A DNA stretch of 18,041 nt from an uncultured Prevotella sp. GTDB lineage: Bacteria; Bacteroidota; Bacteroidia; Bacteroidales; Bacteroidaceae. Location of the stretch: positions 1 through 18,041 of the forward strand of contig URLQ01000048.1 of the NCBI GenBank assembly GCA_900548745.1. The letters run 5' to 3'. Under the pieces are notes generated by a model. The model searched no databases. It had not been told where the DNA came from and saw only the letters and a program-made list of their open reading frames with translations. Position numbers and translations under genes: made by a program. This document shows positions 5,447-13,162 of this stretch, piece by piece. The number at the start of each line of letters is the position of its first letter. Position 1 is the stretch's first letter.

Positions 5447-6793
5447 TTACTTTACGAACTTCTTGCCATTCTGGATAAGGATGCCCTTGGCGTCCTTGCC
5501 CACACGCTGACCAGCAAGGTTGTAGACAGGAGCGTTGGCGTTGAACTTCTCGGCTGTAACGTCCTTAATGCTTGCCTCTGGGCTTGTAGCAACGATGAAA
5601 TTGCGGATTTCCCATGTACCGGCAGCCTTATTAGAGCTTACATACTTGAAGCCTATCTTTACAGTCTTGCCCTCATATCCAGCAAGGCTGATGGTCTGAG
5701 TCTCGAATGGAGAGAAGCTCTTGCCATCCGGAATAGCCGGATAGTTGACACCTGTAAGCTGTGTCCAGTCGCCGTCCTTTACTTTGATCCATACGGTAGC
5801 CTCTGTTTCCTTATCGCCGAAATACTTAGAAACGGCGTGATCGAAATAGAGATTACGTATAACTTCTGCACATGAGATATTAATCCATGGAGAAACAAGC
5901 CAGCTCTCTGAAGCTACATTCTTCTGAATATAAGCGGAAGCCTTTGCACACTTGTAGTTCTCGTCGATCTTCCAAACGTATGTAAGACCCTCGCCGAGAG
6001 ATACGTTGTCGATAGTAAACGAACCGAGGTTGCTCTCAAAAGTCTCCGTGTAAGGTTCTGTCACCTCTTCCAACGCAGGCTTTACGACCTTAAGAGTGTA
6101 CTTGGCAGAACCAGCAGAATACTTGTCGTTTTCAGGAGCGCTTGCTGTAATCTCAGTCTGACCTTCTGCCAGAACGTTAACATAACCCGACACGGCATCT
6201 ACCGTAGCTACAGCCTCGTTGCTTGAAGTAAAAACGACGTCAGCTGTTGTTGCCTTGGTCAGAGTAGGAGCCGTGAAAGCCACACCAAGAGTTGCTGTTG
6301 CCTCTGTCTCGCTGAAAGCAAGCTCAGGGTTCTTCTTTACCGGAGCGTCAGACTTCTGATACGTAACGGTTATCTTGGAGATGGCTGCATTCTTTTCTGA
6401 AATGTTGCATGTAATGTCTACAGAATTCAAGGCGCCAGTCCATGTACCGTTGTTGTAAGTACCTACAGCAGACTCGAAGCTCTTGCCAGCCTTAGTCTCG
6501 AACACGATACTTGTCACCACTTCTCCCTTCGGAGCTGCCACGTTCATGCTTGAGCCCTTATAGAAACGAAGTTCGTTTCCTTTGCTTCCTTTCCACCAAC
6601 GTGTCTTGCCGTTAAGAGTAAGAGAAACCTGTCCCTCTTTGCATGTATAAGGGTCAGGGTTGTACTCACTTGTCGAGCCGCTAAGCAGATTCATGTCGTA
6701 AGCAGACTCACCTGTGAAGTCAAATGTCGCCTCATCTGCAAATGCACCCATAGTCATCAGCAATGAGACCAATACGAGTAAAGTTTTCTTCAT
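5447..6793 (-). CDS. Secreted protein with Ig-like and jelly-roll (choice-of-anchor) domains
   Basis: 448 residues. Signal peptide MKKTLLVLVSLLMTMGAFAD (cut near 19/20), which fixes the start although the frame is open further upstream. Residues about 20-150 form a beta-rich N-terminal domain I cannot name. Residues 155-237 look like a bacterial Ig-like (Big_2) domain: FTSSNEAVATVDA, then VLAEGQTEITASAP. Residues 245-402 look like a choice-of-anchor J / cleaved-adhesin jelly roll: ETFESNLGSFTI, SWLVSPWINI, WEIRNFIV. The end, VYNLAGQRVGKDAKG to KKFVK, is a short C-terminal tail of the kind seen on Prevotella secreted proteins. Likely exported or surface-attached and glycan- or protein-binding; there is no catalytic motif. 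It has its own promoter and terminator, so it is monocistronic. Its neighbour is the pectate lyase, but nothing in the sequence proves a pectin role. Confidence 0.75.
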   Translation of the reverse strand: MKKTLLVLVSLLMTMGAFADEATFDFTGESAYDMNLLSGSTSEYNPDPYTCKEGQVSLTLNGKTRWWKGSKGNELRFYKGSSMNVAAPKGEVVTSIVFETKAGKSFESAVGTYNNGTWTGALNSVDITCNISEKNAAISKITVTYQKSDAPVKKNPELAFSETEATATLGVAFTAPTLTKATTADVVFTSSNEAVATVDAVSGYVNVLAEGQTEITASAPENDKYSAGSAKYTLKVVKPALEEVTEPYTETFESNLGSFTIDNVSLGEGLTYVWKIDENYKCAKASAYIQKNVASESWLVSPWINISCAEVIRNLYFDHAVSKYFGDKETEATVWIKVKDGDWTQLTGVNYPAIPDGKSFSPFETQTISLAGYEGKTVKIGFKYVSSNKAAGTWEIRNFIVATSPEASIKDVTAEKFNANAPVYNLAGQRVGKDAKGILIQNGKKFVK

Positions 6794-6830
6794 AATCAAT
6801 AATTTTTTAATATTGTTTTTGATAATCTTT

Positions 6831-6839
6831 GCAAAGATA
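6831..6839 (-). promoter_or_regulatory. -7 box of the Ig-like protein gene
   Basis: TATCTTTGC on the minus strand, about 40 bases before the start codon, inside a CTTTGCAAAG palindrome. No good TTTG box lies 19-21 bases upstream, so the promoter is weaker or activator-dependent. Confidence 0.5.
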
Positions 6840-6907
6840 AAGATTTTATACATAGGTTGTAATGTTTGGCATGTTAAAATAAGGTTAAGATACGGATATC
6901 TACTAAA

Positions 6908-6935
6908 AAAGGAAGCACTCATCCGTACTTCCTTC
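6908..6935 (-). terminator. Terminator after the pectate lyase gene
   Basis: AAGGAAG (6909-6915) pairs with CTTCCTT (6928-6934). On the minus strand a TTTTTT run follows. It lies 32 bases after the pectate lyase stop at 6967. Confidence 0.75.
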
Positions 6936-6966
6936 TGATTTTGTGAAATAAATGTTACACTTGTTC

Positions 6967-8742
6967 TTATTCCTTTATTACCTTGTCGCAGACCGTCTGT
7001 CCGTTGGTCATCACCATCTTGCGGATGTTTATGCCGCGCTGTGGGGCACCAAGCTTCTGGCCGTTGACGGTATAATACTCGATGGTCTTCACCTCCGACT
7101 GCTGCATCGGAGTATTGATGGCTGCCGTTTTGAAGGCAGGATAATACTCGTCAACAGAAGATATGGCATCGGCATTCTGCGCCTTTACGATAGGCTCCAC
7201 GATAGAGTTGAGGTAAACCTCAAGGTTTGTGTACCATCCTTTCTCCGTGTCGAGGGTCTTGAGCTGGGCGTCGCTCGCATCGTTAGGGTTCAAGCCGTTG
7301 GCAATTTCCCATGCGTCCGGTATTCCGTCCTTGTCAGAATCGTAGTCGGCAGCACGGCTCTCGCTTGTGAGTTCCGGGAAGCTTGCCGTTTTTGCATCCT
7401 GCGTATCAGACGAAGGGTCGTTGATGACGTCGATTATTCCTGCCACCTTTGCATGAGAGGCGTTGTAGGTTGTCGTGCCGTTTGTCGCCTCCTCCACGTA
7501 TCTTACGTCTGCGGCATCGCGATATAGGCTTGCTCCTCCGTAAGCAAGCACCTTCTCATAGGCAGTCTGCGCCGTATGTGTCGTCACGTCGCCTGCCTCA
7601 ACAGGAGCGTCGAGCTTTATCTTTATGCAGTCTACGCCGTTGGCATCCTTCACGTAAGTCTGGTCCTCGCCGTAATAATGCTTGGCATCCTGCATGTAGT
7701 ATTCGCCGTTGATGATATTTTTCTTGTCGTAGATAACACCCTTCCAGTCGTAGTTTTCGGCAGCAGATCCAGCTGCCGTAACGTAGTTTCCGCTGATGTA
7801 ATAGCGGCTTGAATAGTTGGGGAACGGATTGTCTCCGCCGTTTGAAGCGTCGGAGAATGATATTTGTGTCACGCGTTTCTTGTTCTTCGTGCCCGGACCA
7901 GCCTTGTAGTAGTTGTTTATCATGTTTATATATCCGCCGCCCGGACCGCCGTAGCACCCGTTGCCTGAGCCCCAGTTGTACATGACGCAGTTGCGGAAGT
8001 CCACGCGCTCGGCCTGGATGGAGTTGGCATACTTCGTACGGTCATAGCCAGTCCAGTTGTAACGTGCGCCGTTGAAGCGTGGAGCACGGTTCTGCACGTG
8101 TGCCAGGAAGTTATGATGGAACGATGCCGGCTTGCCACCCCAGATGCCTCCATAGCTATGGTCGCCCTTCTCGTGTCCTGCGTTCAAGCCCTCGGCAAGC
8201 ATACACCATTGGAGGGTGAAGTCTCGGTTGTCATAGAAAGATGCAAGCTCGTCGATACTCCATGACATGGAGCAATGGTCGATGATGATGTTCTTGTGCT
8301 CTCTTCCCCAAGCCGTGTCTGCGCCATCGTTCACGTTCTTCACCTGCGAACGTCGGAAGCGGAGAAAACGTACTATGACGTTGTCGCACTTTGTAAACTC
8401 CACGGTATAATAGCGTAGCGTTATTCCGTTGCCCGGAGCTGTCTGTCCGGCAATCGTAGTATTGGAAGTAACCTGCAGGTTTGACTTCAGGTCTATATAT
8501 CCGCTCACGTCGAAGACGATGGTCTTCGGTCCTGCCTTTTTCAAGGCTTCGCGCAGGGAGCCAGCTCCGCTGTCGTTGAGGTTTGTCACATGGTAGACAG
8601 TTGTCTTGCCGTCTGCGCCACGTCCGCCTGTGGTGGCATAGCGTGCAAAGCCTTCCGCTCCCGGGAATGCCGGCACTTCGTTCTGCGCCATCGCTCCTGA
8701 TGCCAGGGCAAGTGCAAAGATTGTTGAATATAACTTCTTCAT
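6967..8742 (-). CDS. Pectate lyase, polysaccharide lyase family 1 type
   Basis: 591 residues with a signal peptide (MKKLYSTIFALALASGAMAQ, cut near 20). PFPGAEGFARYATTGGRG-like start, then the parallel beta-helix with NIIIDHCSMSWSIDE (151-165) and HHNFLAHVQNRAPRFNG (209-225), which contains the R-x-P-R catalytic and substrate-binding arginines typical of PL1. It should cleave polygalacturonate by beta-elimination, leaving 4,5-unsaturated ends, and needs calcium. Residues 466-487 contain DSDKDGIPDAWE, a thrombospondin-type-3-like calcium motif. The C-terminus (YYTVNGQKLGAPQRGINIRK and after) resembles the tails of two other secreted proteins in this window. The next gene upstream is a GH28-GH105 enzyme whose GH105 part acts on unsaturated products. 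It has its own promoter with a repeat-rich leader. The family is sure; the exact PL1 subfamily is not. Confidence 0.9.
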   Translation of the reverse strand: MKKLYSTIFALALASGAMAQNEVPAFPGAEGFARYATTGGRGADGKTTVYHVTNLNDSGAGSLREALKKAGPKTIVFDVSGYIDLKSNLQVTSNTTIAGQTAPGNGITLRYYTVEFTKCDNVIVRFLRFRRSQVKNVNDGADTAWGREHKNIIIDHCSMSWSIDELASFYDNRDFTLQWCMLAEGLNAGHEKGDHSYGGIWGGKPASFHHNFLAHVQNRAPRFNGARYNWTGYDRTKYANSIQAERVDFRNCVMYNWGSGNGCYGGPGGGYINMINNYYKAGPGTKNKKRVTQISFSDASNGGDNPFPNYSSRYYISGNYVTAAGSAAENYDWKGVIYDKKNIINGEYYMQDAKHYYGEDQTYVKDANGVDCIKIKLDAPVEAGDVTTHTAQTAYEKVLAYGGASLYRDAADVRYVEEATNGTTTYNASHAKVAGIIDVINDPSSDTQDAKTASFPELTSESRAADYDSDKDGIPDAWEIANGLNPNDASDAQLKTLDTEKGWYTNLEVYLNSIVEPIVKAQNADAISSVDEYYPAFKTAAINTPMQQSEVKTIEYYTVNGQKLGAPQRGINIRKMVMTNGQTVCDKVIKE

Positions 8743-8795
8743 ATTTGTTTCTAATAGATTTTCTATACTATTTACTTTACATTTTTGAAGATAAG

Positions 8796-8884
8796 ACTTA
8801 TCGGGTACGAGGATAAAAACTTATCGTGGTACAAAGACAAGACTTGTCAGATGTAAAGATATTACATTATCGGGTGCAAAGTTA
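8796..8884 (-). repeat. Degenerate 22-23 bp repeats in the pectate lyase leader
   Basis: Four degenerate units start near 8796, 8819, 8842 and 8864, with the theme ACTTATCGGGTACAAAGATAA. On the minus strand each unit carries a promoter-like string: TAACTTTGC, TATCTTTAC, TGTCTTTGT, TATCCTCGT. They lie between the upstream terminator and the pectate lyase start. Confidence 0.6.
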
Positions 8885-8908
8885 CACCTTATTAATTAAT
8901 AGAACAAA
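8876..8908 (-). promoter_or_regulatory. Pectate lyase promoter
   Basis: Minus-strand TTTG (8905-8908), 20 bases, TAACTTTGC (8876-8884). The predicted start near 8870 gives a leader of about 130 bases containing the degenerate repeats. The TTTG box lies inside the T-run of the preceding terminator. Confidence 0.7.
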
Positions 8909-8937
8909 AAAAAGGCACAAGGTTTAATCCTTATGCC
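8905..8937 (-). terminator. Terminator of the GH28-GH105 gene
   Basis: On the minus strand GGCATAAGG, ATTAAA, CCTTGTGCC, then eight T. The single mismatch of the plus strand becomes a T-G wobble on the minus strand, fixing the direction. About 125 bases after the stop at 9061. Confidence 0.8.
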
Positions 8938-9009
8938 AATTTTTACTCTATTTTCTACCAATTATTCATATAAGTTTTGCAAGTTTTAACTTACAAGACA
9001 TATTATGTG

Positions 9010-9051
9010 CATGACCATAAAGGAGATGCACATGACCATAAAGGAGATGTG
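9010..9051. repeat. Two 21-bp direct repeats just after the GH28-GH105 stop
   Basis: CATGACCATAAAGGAGATG plus CA (9010-9030) or TG (9031-9051). TGTGCAT/ATGCACA also forms a short inverted repeat across the first unit. It lies in the 3' untranslated part of the GH28-GH105 transcript. Confidence 0.8.
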
Positions 9052-9060
9052 CAAGCAATA

Positions 9061-11673
9061 TTACTTGTTCAGTTTCTCCACATCATATCCCATCTTCTCC
9101 ATCTCGAGCGACGCCCAGATGAACGGGCCAACGCCCTTGCCGTCGTTGTCGCGTATCGGCTCACTAATATAATACTCGAATGATCCGTCGCGACGCTTGT
9201 TCTCCTTTACCTTCGGAGCTGCCTTCAGAACCTTTGCGCTCATGCCCGGACCAAGGCCTGACACCTCGCAGCAACGTGTCAGGGAGATAGTCTTGTCGTC
9301 GTTTACCTTTATGAAGTTGTCCAGAATACCCTTGTATCCCTTTATACCAGCCTCCTTTAGCTTGGCGTCGAAATATCCGAGACGTGAGCCCTTGAGCAAT
9401 ACGTATGTAAACATCGAAGATGCCGTAGCCTCAAGATAGTTGCGGCTGTCGTTCACATCCATCACGTCATACCATAATCCGGTCTTCTTGTCCTGATATT
9501 TCACGGTTTTGGTCATCACGTCGTTGAGCATCTCTATGAGGGCAGCACGGTTCTTGTAGTTCTCCGGCATAGCGTCCAACACCTCAAGTATCGCCATGGC
9601 GAACCATCCCTGGGCGCGTGCCCATGTGTGCTCTGAGAGTCCAGTCTCCTTGTTAGCCCAGAACATGTCTCCTGTCTCATCCCATGCATGCTTCCACAGT
9701 CCTGTCTTCTTGTCGAAAGTACGGTTGTAGGTCTTTGAGATTTGTGCGAATGTATCGTCATAATACTTTTCCGCCTTCTTCTCTCCCTTCAGCACGGGAG
9801 CAGCCATCGTATAGAAAGGATGTCCCATATATACTCCGTCGAGCCACACCTGGTAGGCATATATAGCCTTGTGCCACCATACTCCGTCGGTTGTGCGAGG
9901 CTGCTTCTCAAGCTGCTTGAAGATTGTCTTTAGAGCCAGCTCGTTTTTCTTCTCAGGAAAGAGCTGGTTCATGCGGAGCAGGAAGCGTGCCGGACGTGTG
10001 TTGTCGAGATTGAAGGCGTTGTAGTCATAACCTGTTATGTTGCCCTTCTCGTCAATCATCTTTGCAGGATATTGCTTGAGATAACTGATGATGCTCTCGT
10101 CTTTGCACGCATGGTAGGCATCGAGAAGCGACTCCAGCTCTATGCCCGTAACGTATCCCCACTTCGGCTTCTTCGCGAAGTCAAGACAGCATGGGTCCGG
10201 GTTGCGCTTTATCTCCGACATGGCCATCCATTGACTGTAGGTCTGGTATGGAGCCTTTGAAAGAATCTGCGAACCGTTTATCTTCAGGTTCTCATAGTTT
10301 GGCTGGTCTGTCTGGCCTGTTATGTAGACCGGCTTGCCATAGACGCCGTTGAATGTACAGTTCTTCAGATTTATGTTGTGGATAGTGTTGAGGTTGTCGA
10401 AGCCTACAATCATCACGCCGTACTTGCTCTTCTGGCATGTCACGTTCTCCATATATACGTTCCTTACCGTAGGATAGAATCCACGGCGGCCGATTTCCTT
10501 CGGTTCGTAGTTGGTATTGATTTTCAACACGGTCTCTCCACATTGGCCTACCGTAACGTTGCGGAAATACACATTCTCTATAACGCCTCCACGGCAAGAG
10601 TTTGTCTTGATGCGGAGCACGCGGTCGAGGTCAGGACTGTCCATCGTACAGTTCTCGACAAACACGTTGCTGCATCCGCCCGAAATCTCGGAACCAAGCA
10701 CCACGCCGCCATGACCATCCTTCATGTCGCAGTTGCGGATGATGATGTTCTTGCTTGGACGACCGGCATACTTACCCTTGCCGCCCTCGCGTCCATCTTC
10801 GTTTCGTCCGCTCTTGATGGCTATACAGTCGTCGCCGGTATCGAAGATACAGTTTTCGATAAGCACATTCTCGCATGACTCAGGATCGCATCCGTCGCCG
10901 TTAGGACCGTGGTTCTCCACATGTACTCTGCGTACCGTGATGTTCTTGCTCAGCAGCGGGTGCATAACCCAGAACGGGGAACGTATCATCTTCACGCCCT
11001 CGATGAGGATACCGTCACATTGGTTGAGGTTTACGGTCTGCGGACGAAGTCCCTTCCACGGACCGAACACGCGCTTCTCTACCGGCACGCCGTCCTCGGC
11101 ATACTTCAGCAGGTCGGCACGTCCGCCAGGATTCTGCTGTTTCTCCTTCACCTCTATGTCGCGGCTCTTTGGAGTCTTGCCGCTCATGAGCCACCATGTT
11201 TCGTCGGAACCGTTTCCGTCAATCACGCCCTCTCCCGTTATCGCCACGTCTGTCTCCTTGAAGGCATAGATGAGCGGAGAGTAGTTTATGCAGTCGAGTC
11301 CCTCCCAACGGGTTTCAACGAGCGGATAAAGGGCTCTGTCAAACTCAAAGAAGAGTGTGGCTCCCTTTTCTATTACCAGGTTCACATGGCTGCGCAGACG
11401 GATAGCTCCCGTCTTCCATGTTCCGGCAGGCACGACGACCTTACCGCCACCTGCCTTCGAGCAGGCTTCAATGGCTTTGTTTATCGCCTTCTGGTTCTTT
11501 GCCGCCGTGTTCTTCAACGACGCACCATACTTGGTAATGCTGAACGTGCGGTTAGGAAACTTCGGCTCTCTGATGCTCTGCTCCACTTGCTTGTATTCCG
11601 TGTCCCACACGGATGCCATAAGACCAAGAGGGAAAAGCAGACACAACAGTAAAAGTGCATTTAGCTTTTTCAT
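9061..11673 (-). CDS. Two-domain secreted pectin enzyme: GH28 polygalacturonase + GH105 unsaturated galacturonyl/rhamnogalacturonyl hydrolase
   Basis: 870 residues. The start is set by the signal peptide MKKLNALLLLCLLFPLGLMA; the frame is open upstream but without protein-like sequence. Residues about 43-480 are a GH28 beta-helix with all four family motifs: NGDGCD (258-263), GDDC (280-283), GHGG (320-323) and RIK (354-356), so it should hydrolyse polygalacturonate-type backbones. Residues about 500-868 are a GH105/GH88-like (alpha/alpha)6 barrel: GVWWHKAIYAYQVWLDGVYM with Asp612 in the WLDG block, WARAQGWFAMA (684-694), and the late SLTRCCEVSGLGPG. This domain removes the unsaturated uronic acid left at the non-reducing end by pectin or rhamnogalacturonan lyases. 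Joining the two lets one periplasmic or surface enzyme trim lyase products. The neighbouring PL1 lyase fits this pathway. No SusC/D-like genes are in the window. Monocistronic by promoter and terminator positions. Confidence 0.92.
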   Translation of the reverse strand: MKKLNALLLLCLLFPLGLMASVWDTEYKQVEQSIREPKFPNRTFSITKYGASLKNTAAKNQKAINKAIEACSKAGGGKVVVPAGTWKTGAIRLRSHVNLVIEKGATLFFEFDRALYPLVETRWEGLDCINYSPLIYAFKETDVAITGEGVIDGNGSDETWWLMSGKTPKSRDIEVKEKQQNPGGRADLLKYAEDGVPVEKRVFGPWKGLRPQTVNLNQCDGILIEGVKMIRSPFWVMHPLLSKNITVRRVHVENHGPNGDGCDPESCENVLIENCIFDTGDDCIAIKSGRNEDGREGGKGKYAGRPSKNIIIRNCDMKDGHGGVVLGSEISGGCSNVFVENCTMDSPDLDRVLRIKTNSCRGGVIENVYFRNVTVGQCGETVLKINTNYEPKEIGRRGFYPTVRNVYMENVTCQKSKYGVMIVGFDNLNTIHNINLKNCTFNGVYGKPVYITGQTDQPNYENLKINGSQILSKAPYQTYSQWMAMSEIKRNPDPCCLDFAKKPKWGYVTGIELESLLDAYHACKDESIISYLKQYPAKMIDEKGNITGYDYNAFNLDNTRPARFLLRMNQLFPEKKNELALKTIFKQLEKQPRTTDGVWWHKAIYAYQVWLDGVYMGHPFYTMAAPVLKGEKKAEKYYDDTFAQISKTYNRTFDKKTGLWKHAWDETGDMFWANKETGLSEHTWARAQGWFAMAILEVLDAMPENYKNRAALIEMLNDVMTKTVKYQDKKTGLWYDVMDVNDSRNYLEATASSMFTYVLLKGSRLGYFDAKLKEAGIKGYKGILDNFIKVNDDKTISLTRCCEVSGLGPGMSAKVLKAAPKVKENKRRDGSFEYYISEPIRDNDGKGVGPFIWASLEMEKMGYDVEKLNK

Positions 11674-11793
11674 AAATTTTAATTTGTTATTTGTTATTAG
11701 TTTTTTCATAAGCCCACGGAACGCCTTTCGTTCCATATATCTTTCATGGCACAGGCTTTTCCGGAATAAATTCCATACATAATGAAAACGTCG

Positions 11794-11829
11794 GCAAAGA
11801 TACACATAATTATATATATATTCGGCAAA
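11794..11829 (-). promoter_or_regulatory. GH28-GH105 promoter candidate
   Basis: TATCTTTGC (11794-11802) on the minus strand. The nearest TTTG (11826-11829) is 23 bases upstream, longer than the usual 19-21, so it may be weak or need a regulator. The leader of about 115 bases contains GGAACG/CGTTCC (near 11716-11733), a small stem. Confidence 0.5.
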
Positions 11830-11945
11830 CCGATGTAAAAAATAAGGATTATTTGCAATTTCCGGCACATAACTCATGCTGTGGAGTGCTGAGTAGTTAC
11901 CTTGACAAAGGGAAATGTTAAAAAAAACACTTTTACAGGATATTT

Positions 11946-11978
11946 CTTGCATAAGTCATAACAAAAGTTTATATTTGC
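11946..11978 (+). promoter_or_regulatory. Promoter of the DUF6359-like lipoprotein gene
   Basis: CTTG (11946-11949), 20 bases, TATATTTGC (11970-11978). Predicted start near 11985, about 108 bases before the chosen ATG. Confidence 0.65.
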
Positions 11979-12017
11979 GGCAACTTATTTATGATTTCGC
12001 CATTTACGAAATCGCAT

Positions 12018-12049
12018 GAGGTTGGTAGCATCCTGCGCCAACCTCTTTT
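12018..12049 (+). promoter_or_regulatory. Terminator-like hairpin in the lipoprotein gene leader
   Basis: GAGGTTGG (12018-12025) / CCAACCTC (12038-12045), a perfect 8-bp stem with a 12-base loop followed by TTTTG. It sits about 33 bases after the predicted transcription start and 44 bases before the ATG, so it could interrupt transcription unless something prevents it. Confidence 0.6.
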
Positions 12050-12092
12050 GCATTTCAACAACATGGCAATCAAAACCACATATCCCTACACT

Positions 12093-12668
12093 ATGAAACA
12101 TTACAAAGAAATTATCACGCTCATCTTCGTCTCACTCGTCTGTCTCGCATGCGAAAAGTCATCCGAACTGGACACGGACACCCCCGACAAGACAGAAAAC
12201 AACAAGGAAGACAAAGACGACAAGAGCAACAAGGAAGACAAAGATGACAACGGAGGATGGGCTAACGACGACAAGGACAACAAGAACGACAACGCCGACT
12301 ACGAGGAATGGAGCGACGGAGAGCACGTAAACGTGACATACTTCATCAACAACAGCCTGAACGGCGAAGCCATATGGGTGGACGGATATATCGTAGGCTG
12401 CGCCACATCAACCGACGGATACAAGTTCCAATTCTCCAGCCCCTTCGACTACGCTACATCCATCCTGCTCTCCGACAAGAAAAACGAAACGGACAAGAAA
12501 CACGTCATGACGATACAGCTGAAAAGCGGCTCCGAATACAGGAAAGAACTCAACCTGAAAGACAATCCGGAACTGTACAACAAGAAAATCTCAATCTGCG
12601 GATACAAGACGACATACCTCAAACTGCCCGGAATGAAAGAGCTGCTGGACTACGAATGGCTGAAATAG
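12093..12668 (+). CDS. Lipoprotein with acidic linker and DUF6359-like domain
   Basis: 191 residues. MKHYKEIITLIFVSLVCLAC is a lipoprotein signal with the lipobox Cys at 20, which selects this start; the frame is also open from an ATG at 11991, but that stretch covers the leader hairpin. Residues 21-75 are a low-complexity linker rich in Asp, Asn, Lys and Glu (EDKDDKSNKEDKDDNGG and similar). Residues about 85-190 look like DUF6359: EAIWVDGYIVGCATS, ATSILLSDKKNET, LNLKDNPELYNKKISICGYK, an OB-fold-like pattern common in Bacteroidetes surface proteins of unknown role. Expected to be anchored in the outer membrane, with the linker holding the domain away from it. The cobalamin riboswitch transcript on the other strand runs toward its 3' end. 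The domain call is by pattern only. Confidence 0.7.
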   Translation: MKHYKEIITLIFVSLVCLACEKSSELDTDTPDKTENNKEDKDDKSNKEDKDDNGGWANDDKDNKNDNADYEEWSDGEHVNVTYFINNSLNGEAIWVDGYIVGCATSTDGYKFQFSSPFDYATSILLSDKKNETDKKHVMTIQLKSGSEYRKELNLKDNPELYNKKISICGYKTTYLKLPGMKELLDYEWLK

Positions 12669-12984
12669 ACCGCCATGCACGACTGAAACAGGCCTCTTCA
12701 CACACCATATACACACAACCCAAAATGGCGTTACCTCACGGCAACGCCATCTCATCCAAAAACTTATATAATAATACACGTATGATTCCATAACCGCCAC
12801 GACAGAAAGCGAAAATCAAGTATCCAGGGGCAGGCAAATGGAAACATACATAAAGCCGACGGAATAAAAAACACGAAGAAGACGTCCTACAAGACATCCA
12901 TCCATATTCCACACGAGAATCCATATATTCCACATAATTTGCTTCCACCCCTTACATCGAGGAGATTCCGCTTCGTACCACTCT
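12669..12984. other. Gap between lipoprotein gene and riboswitch, no recognised gene
   Basis: Downstream territory of the minus-strand riboswitch. It holds the hairpin at 12725-12750 and a short repeat CCATAT(AT)TCCACA near 12901-12935. One minus-strand ORF of 39 codons (12816-12935) begins 50 bases after the riboswitch and encodes a hydrophobic, Trp-rich peptide (MWNIWILVWNMDGCLVGRLL and on). A GTG-started alternative frame (12736-12948) exists. Neither resembles a known B12 transport or synthesis protein. Confidence 0.4.
12725..12750 (-). terminator. Hairpin that may end the cobalamin riboswitch transcript
   Basis: ATGGCGTT (12725-12732) / AACGCCAT (12743-12750). On the minus strand TTTGGGTTGTG follows, a short T-run; on the plus strand none. 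It stands between the riboswitch and the lipoprotein gene and would also stop antisense reading. Confidence 0.45.
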
Positions 12985-13154
12985 AAAGGCAGGTATTCTG
13001 ACTTCACCCCGTTCTTTATGCACCTTCCCACCCAAATATCCGAAAAAATAACGGGCAGTGGCTCTTCCGCAAAAGAACATAAAGGGGTTTACAGCTGCGG
13101 GACAGTCGGAGATTCTCACTCCATTCCCTATTAAGCGCATTTCTGCACACCTTT
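12985..13154 (-). promoter_or_regulatory. Cobalamin (adenosylcobalamin-type) riboswitch, no gene attached
   Basis: Read on the minus strand: AAAGGT near the 5' end; TTAATAGGGAAT; GGAGTGAGAATCTCC; GACTGTCCCGCAGCTGTAA; GCCACTG; GGGTGGGAAGG; then the B12 box AAGTCAGAATACCTGCC (12988-13004) and TTT, which closes a P1 helix with AAAGGT. These are the ordered core elements of the cobalamin riboswitch. In Bacteroidetes such elements usually precede B12 transport (btuB-like TonB receptors) or B12-independent isozyme genes. Here no recognisable protein gene follows on the minus strand within 300 bases; the next thing met is the 3' end of the opposite-strand lipoprotein gene. Its own promoter lies at 13163-13194. 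Confidence 0.92.
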
Positions 13155-13162
13155 ATTCGGCT

